A stretch of DNA of 64,000 nucleotides from Apostichopus japonicus (Eukaryota; Echinodermata; Holothuroidea; Aspidochirotida; Stichopodidae). The first letter of the stretch is position 1. Every line of letters starts with the position of its first letter. The stretch is taken from NCBI RefSeq assembly GCF_037975245.1, contig NC_092574.1:2575001-2639000 (forward strand), read 5' to 3'. Under the pieces are notes generated by a model. It searched no databases. It saw only the letters and a list, made by a program, of their open reading frames with translations, and was not told where the DNA came from. A program made the translations under genes and the position numbers. Positions 28,301-43,500 of the stretch are shown in pieces.

Positions 28301-31112
28301 GGAGCATAGCTGTTTCCACACTTAACGGTTTATAATATAAAGGCTAAGTAATGACACAACATTCCCGAAGAACAAATATTATCAAGATTGTCAGAAAAGA
28401 TGTCGCGGTGGCCTTACACTGTACAAAAGAAGCATTTCTTTTTGCAGGTACAATTTTCGTCCTTATGTATACTTTCATTAAAATTTCCAGTGAAAGGCGA
28501 CGAGCGAGACAGAAATCAAATTTACTACTCAGGTCTTAAGTTCCGATTGGTTTCTAAGTACAAGTTGTGCAAAATATTGCAATGACCTACTTCGTTTACG
28601 CGAAACAATATACCAAATAGAAACAACCCCCACCCCCCCTAAAAAAAAACAAAAACAGACAGACAAACAAACAAAGCAAAACAAATTTAAAACACCATGC
28701 ATGTACATGCAGATATTAACAACAACCCCCCCCCCCAAAAAAAAAAAAAAAAAAAAAAAAATTATATAAAATAGTGCTTCGGCGTGGAATCGAACCTAGG
28801 CAGACATGAGCATCAATATAATCTTAAATAAATTGTGATTACTTAGCGAGAAAAAGATGAATGCAAAATGTCAATAATTAATTTGAATTATTGTATTATA
28901 AAATTGAAGACAGAAAGCTAAAATTAACAAGAGATTACGCCTCATCGAGGCCATGGTTTCACTGAACGTTGAACATCAACCCAGTCCGAATCGACGTGAG
29001 CCCTCCATTGCAAGTCAGCTAGCCCACTTCTGGCCCGAAGGCCGGACTCTAAACGTAATCTCCCGGATGCTTTTGCGAACTAAGGGAGGATACGGAATTG
29101 GGATCCTAGGCCCGTGTAAAAATTCCACCTTGGCGATGCCATTATAAACAAAGCAGTGTCTGTCATCCGATCGGCGCGATTCACACAGCCTGACAACAAA
29201 CACCGACGCGCAGTGCTGTCTTCCAACCGTTCAGGCCACCACGCCAGCCTGGTGATTCTTGGGTCGAAATAATACTTCCAGTTCCAGATTGTTCCAAAAC
29301 AATGTGATATGAATGCATACCGTGCCCCAATTGGAGTATTGTACATTCGCACAAAAGTTTAACCGTGAAAGAAGAAACACGAAAAACAAAAAAACAAAAA
29401 CACGAAAAAAAAAACAACAAAAAAACACACGAAAAGACAAGTAAATTAAAAGCACACACAAGACGTAAAATGACTTAACGCAGTGCTTGTTTTGGCATAT
29501 TTCCAGTCACCCACGATCGTTTTGAATGCCTTGATGTGGAAGCACATAAATCAAAGTAGAGATGATGTGCAAATAAGGAGGATTGGAGGTGACACAGAGC
29601 ATTTCATAAATTCTGTGTTTAAATCTGGATATGTTTCTCCGTGCGAGCAGACGGTTCAGTGTGCTTAACTTGCTCCTCTTCTAGCCCAAAGTCTAAACTG
29701 CGTCATGATATAGAAATGCGCATGCACCCTGACAGGCCAAGCCCTCAGATATCAACGGGGGAATGGGGGGGGGGGTCTGATATGTCAGTTGACAACTTCT
29801 AGCTATACTTTAGCGGACCCAAAACGTGACGGACTTATAGTGTGTAAGATAATGGAACGATTACTTCTGGTATGACACTTACAACAGCTATAAAATAGAA
29901 AGCTCCCGATGGATCTTTTAAAGTCCAAATTTTAAAGGGGGAAAAAAAAGAGGCAATATTTTGAGATAAAAAGACAACATTGTGAGATTTGGGGACACTG
30001 TTTTTCTTTCCTATGTCCTTATTAAGCCACCGTACAATGCTGACATATTGTGCACACACAATTAAACTGCCGCATGCAACCATCACAGTAGTCTACTGCT
30101 GTACACATGCAAGTAAAGGTTTAGTAGCTACAGCGTGATAATCTGACGTCTATCTTGTCCGTGCGCACATGCAAACAGTTATACAAGAGCGCTCACAAGA
30201 ATATTCAGCACAAAATCAGAAGCGCGCGCTCCGAAATATTTGTCTGCATTGCATGCTGTACGTACATAATACCTCCGTGCGTGCGTGTGCGTTGATCTAT
30301 ATACGAGTGTTTACTATACCGTCACACACAGTGGATTTTCAATGGAAAATATTTGTTGTCATTTTGTAGGCGTCCATATCAACACGTACTGTACTGGGCA
30401 GTTCTCTCTTCGTTGCAAGCAGTGTGGTCTAGACGTTGGATATATCTTGACGTCGTTCCTCGCCTTAATTTAGTTGTTCGAACGACTACAATGACGGCCC
30501 GGGGTTGCAGAGAAGAAAAGGACGACATTTCAAGACATCGTAAACATAACGTGATTACGGTTAGTGATATTTTACATTATCTGAAGTTGTCTGTATGCAT
30601 GTATGTCTGTCTGTGAAGTTAGCCTATGCATAGTCTGCAACGTATACCTAGTCTAGGCCTATCAGTATATATGCCTTACTTTTGACAACAGTTTTATGCA
30701 CAACGAGAACAGTGTTACGTCATGGATATGTACCTATGAGCAACTGAGGCATTTTGACGGCACTTAATGCTTTCTGGGATCAGTGTAGAAAAGTCTGTAG
30801 GAGAGTTAAAATACGTTCGGTCGGGATTGCGCCAGTAATATGTCGGTTACTTCTTGTAGGTGCCAGACGTGGCACGAGAAGTTGAGAGCGCCATCGATGG
30901 CCATCTTCTACATGTCATCTATCCATTAGCGGCAGGGCTATTATTCACGATGTTACCATAGCAATGGAGCGTTAAATTTAGATTCAAAACGGAGCTATTT
31001 TAAATGAATATACAAGTCCCATGGAATTGTCGTGAATTTCATATTTGCTTTGGTCATAATACGTTAACTACAGAGTAAAAGCTAGATAAGGTAGAAATTA
31101 GATAGATTTATT

Positions 31113-31212
31113 NNNNNNNNNNNNNNNNNNNNNNNNNNNNNNNNNNNNNNNNNNNNNNNNNNNNNNNNNNNNNNNNNNNNNNNNNNNNNNNNNNNNNNNN
31201 NNNNNNNNNNNN
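31113..31212. other. Assembly gap (100 N)
   Basis: Exactly 100 N. The left side is in plus orientation and the right side in minus orientation. The two gaps bracket block 2 precisely, which is what a contig inserted in the wrong orientation during scaffolding would look like. Confidence 0.99.
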
Positions 31213-34200
31213 GATGCTCATGTCTGCCTAGGTTCGATTCCACGCCGAAGCACTATTTTATATAATTTTTTTTTTTTTTTTTTTTTTTTTGGGGGGGGGG
31301 GTTGTTGTTAATATCTGCATGTACATGCATGGTGTTTTAAATTTGTTTTGCTTTGTTTGTTTGTCTGTCTGTTTTTGTTTTTTTTTAGGGGGGGTGGGGG
31401 TTGTTTCTATTTGGTATATTGTTTCGCGTAAACGAAGTAGGTCATTGCAATATTTTGCACAACTTGTACTTAGAAACCAATCGGAACTTAAGACCTGAGT
31501 AGTAAATTTGATTTCTGTCTCGCTCGTCGCCTTTCACTGGAAATTTTAATGAAAGTATACATAAGGACGAAAATTGTACCTGCAAAAAGAAATGCTTCTT
31601 TTGTACAGTGTAAGGCCACCGCGACATCTTTTCTGACAATCTTGATAATATTTGTTCTTCGGGAATGTTGTGTCATTACTTAGCCTTTATATTATAAACC
31701 GTTAAGTGTGGAAACAGCTATGCTCCTGTTAGAACAACTTCACATTTCTTAAATGCTGATTTACTGAGGCAGGCGTTTGAAAGACAGTGTGATACAAACA
31801 GGTACGGTAACGTTATAAACAATGCCACGAGCTCTCCGTGCATTAACAACGATCGAAACGTGCGGTATTCATGACGGTACACAAAGCAGATAATGCGAAT
31901 ACAGCAGACTTAGCCGAGAATTAAACCTAGTAGCGCGGAGGATTTAATTATGACATACTAGGACTTTCTACCGGTAAACTTTACTCATTGTCGAATAAAT
32001 CTATCTAATTTCTACCTTATCTAGCTTTTACTCTGTAGTTAACGTATTATGACCAAAGCAAATATGAAATTCACGACAATTCCATGGGACTTGTATATTC
32101 ATTTAAAATAGCTCCGTTTTGAATCTAAAATTTAACGCTCCATTGCTATGGTAACATCGTGAATAATAGCCCTGCCGCTAATGGATAGATGACATGTAGA
32201 AGATGGCCATCGATGGCGCTCTCAACTTCTCGTGCCACGTCTGGCACCTACAAGAAGTAACCGACATATTACTGGCGCAATCCCGACCGAACGTATTTTA
32301 ACTCTCCTACAGACTTTTCTACACTGATCCCAGAAAGCATTAAGTGCCGTCAAAATGCCTCAGTTGCTCATAGGTACATATCCATGACGTAACACTGTTC
32401 TCGTTGTGCATAAAACTGTTGTCAAAAGTAAGGCATATATACTGATAGGCCTAGACTAGGTATACGTTGCAGACTATGCATAGGCTAACTTCACAGACAG
32501 ACATACATGCATACAGACAACTTCAGATAATGTAAAATATCACTAACCGTAATCACGTTATGTTTACGATGTCTTGAAATGTCGTCCTTTTCTTCTCTGC
32601 AACCCCGGGCCGTCATTGTAGTCGTTCGAACAACTAAATTAAGGCGAGGAACGACGTCAAGATATATCCAACGTCTAGACCACACTGCTTGCAACGAAGA
32701 GAGAACTGCCCAGTACAGTACGTGTTGATATGGACGCCTACAAAATGACAACAAATATTTTCCATTGAAAATCCACTGTGTGTGACGGTATAGTAAACAC
32801 TCGTATATAGATCAACGCACACGCACGCACGGAGGTATTATGTACGTACAGCATGCAATGCAGACAAATATTTCGGAGCGCGCGCTTCTGATTTTGTGCT
32901 GAATATTCTTGTGAGCGCTCTTGTATAACTGTTTGCATGTGCGCACGGACAAGATAGACGTCAGATTATCACGCTGTAGCTACTAAACCTTTACTTGCAT
33001 GTGTACAGCAGTAGACTACTGTGATGGTTGCATGCGGCAGTTTAATTGTGTGTGCACAATATGTCAGCATTGTACGGTGGCTTAATAAGGACATAGGAAA
33101 GAAAAACAGTGTCCCCAAATCTCACAATGTTGTCTTTTTATCTCAAAATATTGCCTCTTTTTTTTCCCCCTTTAAAATTTGGACTTTAAAAGATCCATCG
33201 GGAGCTTTCTATTTTATAGCTGTTGTAAGTGTCATACCAGAAGTAATCGTTCCATTATCTTACACACTATAAGTCCGTCACGTTTTGGGTCCGCTAAAGT
33301 ATAGCTAGAAGTTGTCAACTGACATATCAGACCCCCCCCCCCATTCCCCCGTTGATATCTGAGGGCTTGGCCTGTCAGGGTGCATGCGCATTTCTATATC
33401 ATGACGCAGTTTAGACTTTGGGCTAGAAGAGGAGCAAGTTAAGCACACTGAACCGTCTGCTCGCACGGAGAAACATATCCAGATTTAAACACAGAATTTA
33501 TGAAATGCTCTGTGTCACCTCCAATCCTCCTTATTTGCACATCATCTCTACTTTGATTTATGTGCTTCCACATCAAGGCATTCAAAACGATCGTGGTGAC
33601 TGGAAATATGCCAAAACAAGCACTGCGTTAAGTCATTTTACGTCTTGTGTGTGCTTTTAATTTACTTGTCTTTTCGTGTGTTTTTTTGTTGTTTTTTTTT
33701 CGTGTTTTTGTTTTTTTGTTTTTCGTGTTTCTTCTTTCACGGTTAAACTTTTGTGCGAATGTACAATACTCCAATTGGGGCACGGTATGCATTCATATCA
33801 CATTGTTTTGGAACAATCTGGAACTGGAAGTATTATTTCGACCCAAGAATCACCAGGCTGGCGTGGTGGCCTGAACGGTTGGAAGACAGCACTGCGCGTC
33901 GGTGTTTGTTGTCAGGCTGTGTGAATCGCGCCGATCGGATGACAGACACTGCTTTGTTTATAATGGCATCGCCAAGGTGGAATTTTTACACGGGCCTAGG
34001 ATCCCAATTCCGTATCCTCCCTTAGTTCGCAAAAGCATCCGGGAGATTACGTTTAGAGTCCGGCCTTCGGGCCAGAAGTGGGCTAGCTGACTTGCAATGG
34101 AGGGCTCACGTCGATTCGGACTGGGTTGATGTTCAACGTTCAGTGAAACCATGGCCTCGATGAGGCGTAATCTCTTGTTAATTTTAGCTTTCTGTCTTCA

Positions 34201-37200
34201 ATTTTATAATACAATAATTCAAATTAATTATTGACATTTTGCATTCATCTTTTTCTCGCTAAGTAATCACAATTTATTTAAGATTATATTGATGCTCATG
34301 TCTGCCTAGGTTCGATTCCACGCCGAAGCACTATTTTATATAATTTTTTTTTTTTTTTTTTTTTTTTTGGGGGGGGGGGTTGTTGTTAATATCTGCATGT
34401 ACATGCATGGTGTTTTAAATTTGTTTTGCTTTGTTTGTTTGTCTGTCTGTTTTTGTTTTTTTTTAGGGGGGGTGGGGGTTGTTTCTATTTGGTATATTGT
34501 TTCGCGTAAACGAAGTAGGTCATTGCAATATTTTGCACAACTTGTACTTAGAAACCAATCGGAACTTAAGACCTGAGTAGTAAATTTGATTTCTGTCTCG
34601 CTCGTCGCCTTTCACTGGAAATTTTAATGAAAGTATACATAAGGACGAAAATTGTACCTGCAAAAAGAAATGCTTCTTTTGTACAGTGTAAGGCCACCGC
34701 GACATCTTTTCTGACAATCTTGATAATATTTGTTCTTCGGGAATGTTGTGTCATTACTTAGCCTTTATATTATAAACCGTTAAGTGTGGAAACAGCTATG
34801 CTCCTGTTAGAACAACTTCACATTTCTTAAATGCTGATTTACTGAGGCAGGCGTTTGAAAGACAGTGTGATACAAACAGGTACGGTAACGTTATAAACAA
34901 TGCCACGAGCTCTCCGTGCATTAACAACGATCGAAACGTGCGGTATTCATGACGGTACACAAAGCAGATAATGCGAATACAGCAGACTTAGCCGAGAATT
35001 AAACCTAGTAGCGCGGAGGATTTAATTATGACATACTAGGACTTTCTACCGGTAAACTTTACTCATTGTCGAATAAATCTATCTAATTTCTACCTTATCT
35101 AGCTTTTACTCTGTAGTTAACGTATTATGACCAAAGCAAATATGAAATTCACGACAATTCCATGGGACTTGTATATTCATTTAAAATAGCTCCGTTTTGA
35201 ATCTAAAATTTAACGCTCCATTGCTATGGTAACATCGTGAATAATAGCCCTGCCGCTAATGGATAGATGACATGTAGAAGATGGCCATCGATGGCGCTCT
35301 CAACTTCTCGTGCCACGTCTGGCACCTACAAGAAGTAACCGACATATTACTGGCGCAATCCCGACCGAACGTATTTTAACTCTCCTACAGACTTTTCTAC
35401 ACTGATCCCAGAAAGCATTAAGTGCCGTCAAAATGCCTCAGTTGCTCATAGGTACATATCCATGACGTAACACTGTTCTCGTTGTGCATAAAACTGTTGT
35501 CAAAAGTAAGGCATATATACTGATAGGCCTAGACTAGGTATACGTTGCAGACTATGCATAGGCTAACTTCACAGACAGACATACATGCATACAGACAACT
35601 TCAGATAATGTAAAATATCACTAACCGTAATCACGTTATGTTTACGATGTCTTGAAATGTCGTCCTTTTCTTCTCTGCAACCCCGGGCCGTCATTGTAGT
35701 CGTTCGAACAACTAAATTAAGGCGAGGAACGACGTCAAGATATATCCAACGTCTAGACCACACTGCTTGCAACGAAGAGAGAACTGCCCAGTACAGTACG
35801 TGTTGATATGGACGCCTACAAAATGACAACAAATATTTTCCATTGAAAATCCACTGTGTGTGACGGTATAGTAAACACTCGTATATAGATCAACGCACAC
35901 GCACGCACGGAGGTATTATGTACGTACAGCATGCAATGCAGACAAATATTTCGGAGCGCGCGCTTCTGATTTTGTGCTGAATATTCTTGTGAGCGCTCTT
36001 GTATAACTGTTTGCATGTGCGCACGGACAAGATAGACGTCAGATTATCACGCTGTAGCTACTAAACCTTTACTTGCATGTGTACAGCAGTAGACTACTGT
36101 GATGGTTGCATGCGGCAGTTTAATTGTGTGTGCACAATATGTCAGCATTGTACGGTGGCTTAATAAGGACATAGGAAAGAAAAACAGTGTCCCCAAATCT
36201 CACAATGTTGTCTTTTTATCTCAAAATATTGCCTCTTTTTTTTCCCCCTTTAAAATTTGGACTTTAAAAGATCCATCGGGAGCTTTCTATTTTATAGCTG
36301 TTGTAAGTGTCATACCAGAAGTAATCGTTCCATTATCTTACACACTATAAGTCCGTCACGTTTTGGGTCCGCTAAAGTATAGCTAGAAGTTGTCAACTGA
36401 CATATCAGACCCCCCCCCCCCATTCCCCCGTTGATATCTGAGGGCTTGGCCTGTCAGGGTGCATGCGCATTTCTATATCATGACGCAGTTTAGACTTTGG
36501 GCTAGAAGAGGAGCAAGTTAAGCACACTGAACCGTCTGCTCGCACGGAGAAACATATCCAGATTTAAACACAGAATTTATGAAATGCTCTGTGTCACCTC
36601 CAATCCTCCTTATTTGCACATCATCTCTACTTTGATTTATGTGCTTCCACATCAAGGCATTCAAAACGATCGTGGTGACTGGAAATATGCCAAAACAAGC
36701 ACTGCGTTAAGTCATTTTACGTCTTGTGTGTGCTTTTAATTTACTTGTCTTTTCGTGTGTTTTTTTGTTGTTTTTTTTTCGTGTTTTTGTTTTTTTGTTT
36801 TTCGTGTTTCTTCTTTCACGGTTAAACTTTTGTGCGAATGTACAATACTCCAATTGGGGCACGGTATGCATTCATATCACATTGTTTTGGAACAATCTGG
36901 AACTGGAAGTATTATTTCGACCCAAGAATCACCAGGCTGGCGTGGTGGCCTGAACGGTTGGAAGACAGCACTGCGCGTCGGTGTTTGTTGTCAGGCTGTG
37001 TGAATCGCGCCGATCGGATGACAGACACTGCTTTGTTTATAATGGCATCGCCAAGGTGGAATTTTTACACGGGCCTAGGATCCCAATTCCGTATCCTCCC
37101 TTAGTTCGCAAAAGCATCCGGGAGATTACGTTTAGAGTCCGGCCTTCGGGCCAGAAGTGGGCTAGCTGACTTGCAATGGAGGGCTCACGTCGATTCGGAC

Positions 37201-40200
37201 TGGGTTGATGTTCAACGTTCAGTGAAACCATGGCCTCGATGAGGCGTAATCTCTTGTTAATTTTAGCTTTCTGTCTTCAATTTTATAATACAATAATTCA
37301 AATTAATTATTGACATTTTGCATTCATCTTTTTCTCGCTAAGTAATCACAATTTATTTAAGATTATATTGATGCTCATGTCTGCCTAGGTTCGATTCCAC
37401 GCCGAAGCACTATTTTATATAATTTTTTTTTTTTTTTTTTTTTTTTGGGGGGGGGGGTTGTTGTTAATATCTGCATGTACATGCATGGTGTTTTAAATTT
37501 GTTTTGCTTTGTTTGTTTGTCTGTCTGTTTTTGTTTTTTTTTAGGGGGGGTGGGGGTTGTTTCTATTTGGTATATTGTTTCGCGTAAACGAAGTAGGTCA
37601 TTGCAATATTTTGCACAACTTGTACTTAGAAACCAATCGGAACTTAAGACCTGAGTAGTAAATTTGATTTCTGTCTCGCTCGTCGCCTTTCACTGGAAAT
37701 TTTAATGAAAGTATACATAAGGACGAAAATTGTACCTGCAAAAAGAAATGCTTCTTTTGTACAGTGTAAGGCCACCGCGACATCTTTTCTGACAATCTTG
37801 ATAATATTTGTTCTTCGGGAATGTTGTGTCATTACTTAGCCTTTATATTATAAACCGTTAAGTGTGGAAACAGCTATGCTCCTGTTAGAACAACTTCACA
37901 TTTCTTAAATGCTGATTTACTGAGGCAGGCGTTTGAAAGACAGTGTGATACAAACAGGTACGGTAACGTTATAAACAATGCCACGAGCTCTCCGTGCATT
38001 AACAACGATCGAAACGTGCGGTATTCATGACGGTACACAAAGCAGATAATGCGAATACAGCAGACTTAGCCGAGAATTAAACCTAGTAGCGCGGAGGATT
38101 TAATTATGACATACTAGGACTTTCTACCGGTAAACTTTACTCATTGTCGAATAAATCTATCTAATTTCTACCTTATCTAGCTTTTACTCTGTAGTTAACG
38201 TATTATGACCAAAGCAAATATGAAATTCACGACAATTCCATGGGACTTGTATATTCATTTAAAATAGCTCCGTTTTGAATCTAAAATTTAACGCTCCATT
38301 GCTATGGTAACATCGTGAATAATAGCCCTGCCGCTAATGGATAGATGACATGTAGAAGATGGCCATCGATGGCGCTCTCAACTTCTCGTGCCACGTCTGG
38401 CACCTACAAGAAGTAACCGACATATTACTGGCGCAATCCCGACCGAACGTATTTTAACTCTCCTACAGACTTTTCTACACTGATCCCAGAAAGCATTAAG
38501 TGCCGTCAAAATGCCTCAGTTGCTCATAGGTACATATCCATGACGTAACACTGTTCTCGTTGTGCATAAAACTGTTGTCAAAAGTAAGGCATATATACTG
38601 ATAGGCCTAGACTAGGTATACGTTGCAGACTATGCATAGGCTAACTTCACAGACAGACATACATGCATACAGACAACTTCAGATAATGTAAAATATCACT
38701 AACCGTAATCACGTTATGTTTACGATGTCTTGAAATGTCGTCCTTTTCTTCTCTGCAACCCCGGGCCGTCATTGTAGTCGTTCGAACAACTAAATTAAGG
38801 CGAGGAACGACGTCAAGATATATCCAACGTCTAGACCACACTGCTTGCAACGAAGAGAGAACTGCCCAGTACAGTACGTGTTGATATGGACGCCTACAAA
38901 ATGACAACAAATATTTTCCATTGAAAATCCACTGTGTGTGACGGTATAGTAAACACTCGTATATAGATCAACGCACACGCACGCACGGAGGTATTATGTA
39001 CGTACAGCATGCAATGCAGACAAATATTTCGGAGCGCGCGCTTCTGATTTTGTGCTGAATATTCTTGTGAGCGCTCTTGTATAACTGTTTGCATGTGCGC
39101 ACGGACAAGATAGACGTCAGATTATCACGCTGTAGCTACTAAACCTTTACTTGCATGTGTACAGCAGTAGACTACTGTGATGGTTGCATGCGGCAGTTTA
39201 ATTGTGTGTGCACAATATGTCAGCATTGTACGGTGGCTTAATAAGGACATAGGAAAGAAAAACAGTGTCCCCAAATCTCACAATGTTGTCTTTTTATCTC
39301 AAAATATTGCCTCTTTTTTTTCCCCCTTTAAAATTTGGACTTTAAAAGATCCATCGGGAGCTTTCTATTTTATAGCTGTTGTAAGTGTCATACCAGAAGT
39401 AATCGTTCCATTATCTTACACACTATAAGTCCGTCACGTTTTGGGTCCGCTAAAGTATAGCTAGAAGTTGTCAACTGACATATCAGACCCCCCCCCCCCA
39501 TTCCCCCGTTGATATCTGAGGGCTTGGCCTGTCAGGGTGCATGCGCATTTCTATATCATGACGCAGTTTAGACTTTGGGCTAGAAGAGGAGCAAGTTAAG
39601 CACACTGAACCGTCTGCTCGCACGGAGAAACATATCCAGATTTAAACACAGAATTTATGAAATGCTCTGTGTCACCTCCAATCCTCCTTATTTGCACATC
39701 ATCTCTACTTTGATTTATGTGCTTCCACATCAAGGCATTCAAAACGATCGTGGTGACTGGAAATATGCCAAAACAAGCACTGCGTTAAGTCATTTTACGT
39801 CTTGTGTGTGCTTTTAATTTACTTGTCTTTTCGTGTGTTTTTTTGTTGTTTTTTTTTCGTGTTTTTGTTTTTTTGTTTTTCGTGTTTCTTCTTTCACGGT
39901 TAAACTTTTGTGCGAATGTACAATACTCCAATTGGGGCACGGTATGCATTCATATCACATTGTTTTGGAACAATCTGGAACTGGAAGTATTATTTCGACC
40001 CAAGAATCACCAGGCTGGCGTGGTGGCCTGAACGGTTGGAAGACAGCACTGCGCGTCGGTGTTTGTTGTCAGGCTGTGTGAATCGCGCCGATCGGATGAC
40101 AGACACTGCTTTGTTTATAATGGCATCGCCAAGGTGGAATTTTTACACGGGCCTAGGATCCCAATTCCGTATCCTCCCTTAGTTCGCAAAAGCATCCGGG

Positions 40201-40493
40201 AGATTACGTTTAGAGTCCGGCCTTCGGGCCAGAAGTGGGCTAGCTGACTTGCAATGGAGGGCTCACGTCGATTCGGACTGGGTTGATGTTCAACGTTCAG
40301 TGAAACCATGGCCTCGATGAGGCGTAATCTCTTGTTAATTTTAGCTTTCTGTCTTCAATTTTATAATACAATAATTCAAATTAATTATTGACATTTTGCA
40401 TTCATCTTTTTCTCGCTAAGTAATCACAATTTATTTAAGATTATATTGATGCTCATGTCTGCCTAGGTTCGATTCCACGCCGAAGCACTATTT

Positions 40494-40527
<34 letters not shown>

Positions 40528-43500
40528 GGGGGGGGGGGGTTGTTGTTAATATCTGCATGTACATGCATGGTGTTTTAAATTTGTTTTGCTTTGTTTGTTT
40601 GTCTGTCTGTTTTTGTTTTTTTTTAGGGGGGGTGGGGGTTGTTTCTATTTGGTATATTGTTTCGCGTAAACGAAGTAGGTCATTGCAATATTTTGCACAA
40701 CTTGTACTTAGAAACCAATCGGAACTTAAGACCTGAGTAGTAAATTTGATTTCTGTCTCGCTCGTCGCCTTTCACTGGAAATTTTAATGAAAGTATACAT
40801 AAGGACGAAAATTGTACCTGCAAAAAGAAATGCTTCTTTTGTACAGTGTAAGGCCACCGCGACATCTTTTCTGACAATCTTGATAATATTTGTTCTTCGG
40901 GAATGTTGTGTCATTACTTAGCCTTTATATTATAAACCGTTAAGTGTGGAAACAGCTATGCTCCTGTTAGAACAACTTCACATTTCTTAAATGCTGATTT
41001 ACTGAGGCAGGCGTTTGAAAGACAGTGTGATACAAACAGGTACGGTAACGTTATAAACAATGCCACGAGCTCTCCGTGCATTAACAACGATCGAAACGTG
41101 CGGTATTCATGACGGTACACAAAGCAGATAATGCGAATACAGCAGACTTAGCCGAGAATTAAACCTAGTAGCGCGGAGGATTTAATTATGACATACTAGG
41201 ACTTTCTACCGGTAAACTTTACTCATTGTCGAATAAATCTATCTAATTTCTACCTTATCTAGCTTTTACTCTGTAGTTAACGTATTATGACCAAAGCAAA
41301 TATGAAATTCACGACAATTCCATGGGACTTGTATATTCATTTAAAATAGCTCCGTTTTGAATCTAAAATTTAACGCTCCATTGCTATGGTAACATCGTGA
41401 ATAATAGCCCTGCCGCTAATGGATAGATGACATGTAGAAGATGGCCATCGATGGCGCTCTCAACTTCTCGTGCCACGTCTGGCACCTACAAGAAGTAACC
41501 GACATATTACTGGCGCAATCCCGACCGAACGTATTTTAACTCTCCTACAGACTTTTCTACACTGATCCCAGAAAGCATTAAGTGCCGTCAAAATGCCTCA
41601 GTTGCTCATAGGTACATATCCATGACGTAACACTGTTCTCGTTGTGCATAAAACTGTTGTCAAAAGTAAGGCATATATACTGATAGGCCTAGACTAGGTA
41701 TACGTTGCAGACTATGCATAGGCTAACTTCACAGACAGACATACATGCATACAGACAACTTCAGATAATGTAAAATATCACTAACCGTAATCACGTTATG
41801 TTTACGATGTCTTGAAATGTCGTCCTTTTCTTCTCTGCAACCCCGGGCCGTCATTGTAGTCGTTCGAACAACTAAATTAAGGCGAGGAACGACGTCAAGA
41901 TATATCCAACGTCTAGACCACACTGCTTGCAACGAAGAGAGAACTGCCCAGTACAGTACGTGTTGATATGGACGCCTACAAAATGACAACAAATATTTTC
42001 CATTGAAAATCCACTGTGTGTGACGGTATAGTAAACACTCGTATATAGATCAACGCACACGCACGCACGGAGGTATTATGTACGTACAGCATGCAATGCA
42101 GACAAATATTTCGGAGCGCGCGCTTCTGATTTTGTGCTGAATATTCTTGTGAGCGCTCTTGTATAACTGTTTGCATGTGCGCACGGACAAGATAGACGTC
42201 AGATTATCACGCTGTAGCTACTAAACCTTTACTTGCATGTGTACAGCAGTAGACTACTGTGATGGTTGCATGCGGCAGTTTAATTGTGTGTGCACAATAT
42301 GTCAGCATTGTACGGTGGCTTAATAAGGACATAGGAAAGAAAAACAGTGTCCCCAAATCTCACAATGTTGTCTTTTTATCTCAAAATATTGCCTCTTTTT
42401 TTTCCCCCTTTAAAATTTGGACTTTAAAAGATCCATCGGGAGCTTTCTATTTTATAGCTGTTGTAAGTGTCATACCAGAAGTAATCGTTCCATTATCTTA
42501 CACACTATAAGTCCGTCACGTTTTGGGTCCGCTAAAGTATAGCTAGAAGTTGTCAACTGACATATCAGACCCCCCCCCCATTCCCCCGTTGATATCTGAG
42601 GGCTTGGCCTGTCAGGGTGCATGCGCATTTCTATATCATGACGCAGTTTAGACTTTGGGCTAGAAGAGGAGCAAGTTAAGCACACTGAACCGTCTGCTCG
42701 CACGGAGAAACATATCCAGATTTAAACACAGAATTTATGAAATGCTCTGTGTCACCTCCAATCCTCCTTATTTGCACATCATCTCTACTTTGATTTATGT
42801 GCTTCCACATCAAGGCATTCAAAACGATCGTGGTGACTGGAAATATGCCAAAACAAGCACTGCGTTAAGTCATTTTACGTCTTGTGTGTGCTTTTAATTT
42901 ACTTGTCTTTTCGTGTGTTTTTTTGTTGTTTTTTTTTCGTGTTTTTGTTTTTTTGTTTTTCGTGTTTCTTCTTTCACGGTTAAACTTTTGTGCGAATGTA
43001 CAATACTCCAATTGGGGCACGGTATGCATTCATATCACATTGTTTTGGAACAATCTGGAACTGGAAGTATTATTTCGACCCAAGAATCACCAGGCTGGCG
43101 TGGTGGCCTGAACGGTTGGAAGACAGCACTGCGCGTCGGTGTTTGTTGTCAGGCTGTGTGAATCGCGCCGATCGGATGACAGACACTGCTTTGTTTATAA
43201 TGGCATCGCCAAGGTGGAATTTTTACACGGGCCTAGGATCCCAATTCCGTATCCTCCCTTAGTTCGCAAAAGCATCCGGGAGATTACGTTTAGAGTCCGG
43301 CCTTCGGGCCAGAAGTGGGCTAGCTGACTTGCAATGGAGGGCTCACGTCGATTCGGACTGGGTTGATGTTCAACGTTCAGTGAAACCATGGCCTCGATGA
43401 GGCGTAATCTCTTGTTAATTTTAGCTTTCTGTCTTCAATTTTATAATACAATAATTCAAATTAATTATTGACATTTTGCATTCATCTTTTTCTCGCTAAG

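Larger units (their letters stand above)
2393..31112 (+). repeat. 3.08-kb macrosatellite, block 2 (about 9.3 units)
   Basis: Head-to-tail copies, designated plus here. A fixed landmark (the ATG within CCATGGTTTCACTG) recurs at 4312, 7397, 10477, 13555, 16634, 19715, 22795, 25874 and 28953, giving spacings of 3085, 3080, 3078, 3079, 3081, 3080, 3079 and 3079 bp. Most length change comes from homopolymers, notably a C-run of roughly 11, 17, 14, 11, 12, 14, 11, 12 and 11 bases in successive copies. Visible substitutions are few: T instead of C at 3986, 7065 and 10149 in the first three copies, and a private G at 14522. Private indels cluster in the terminal copies: a 2-bp loss near 2580, an extra A near 29410, an extra C near 29511 and a lost T near 30979. 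No family-level gene is recognisable in the unit. Confidence 0.97.

Noticed and set aside
2293-31212. Genuine large inversion inside the array
   Set aside because: Both orientation changes coincide with 100-N gaps, so a scaffolding error is the simpler reading. It is not excluded.
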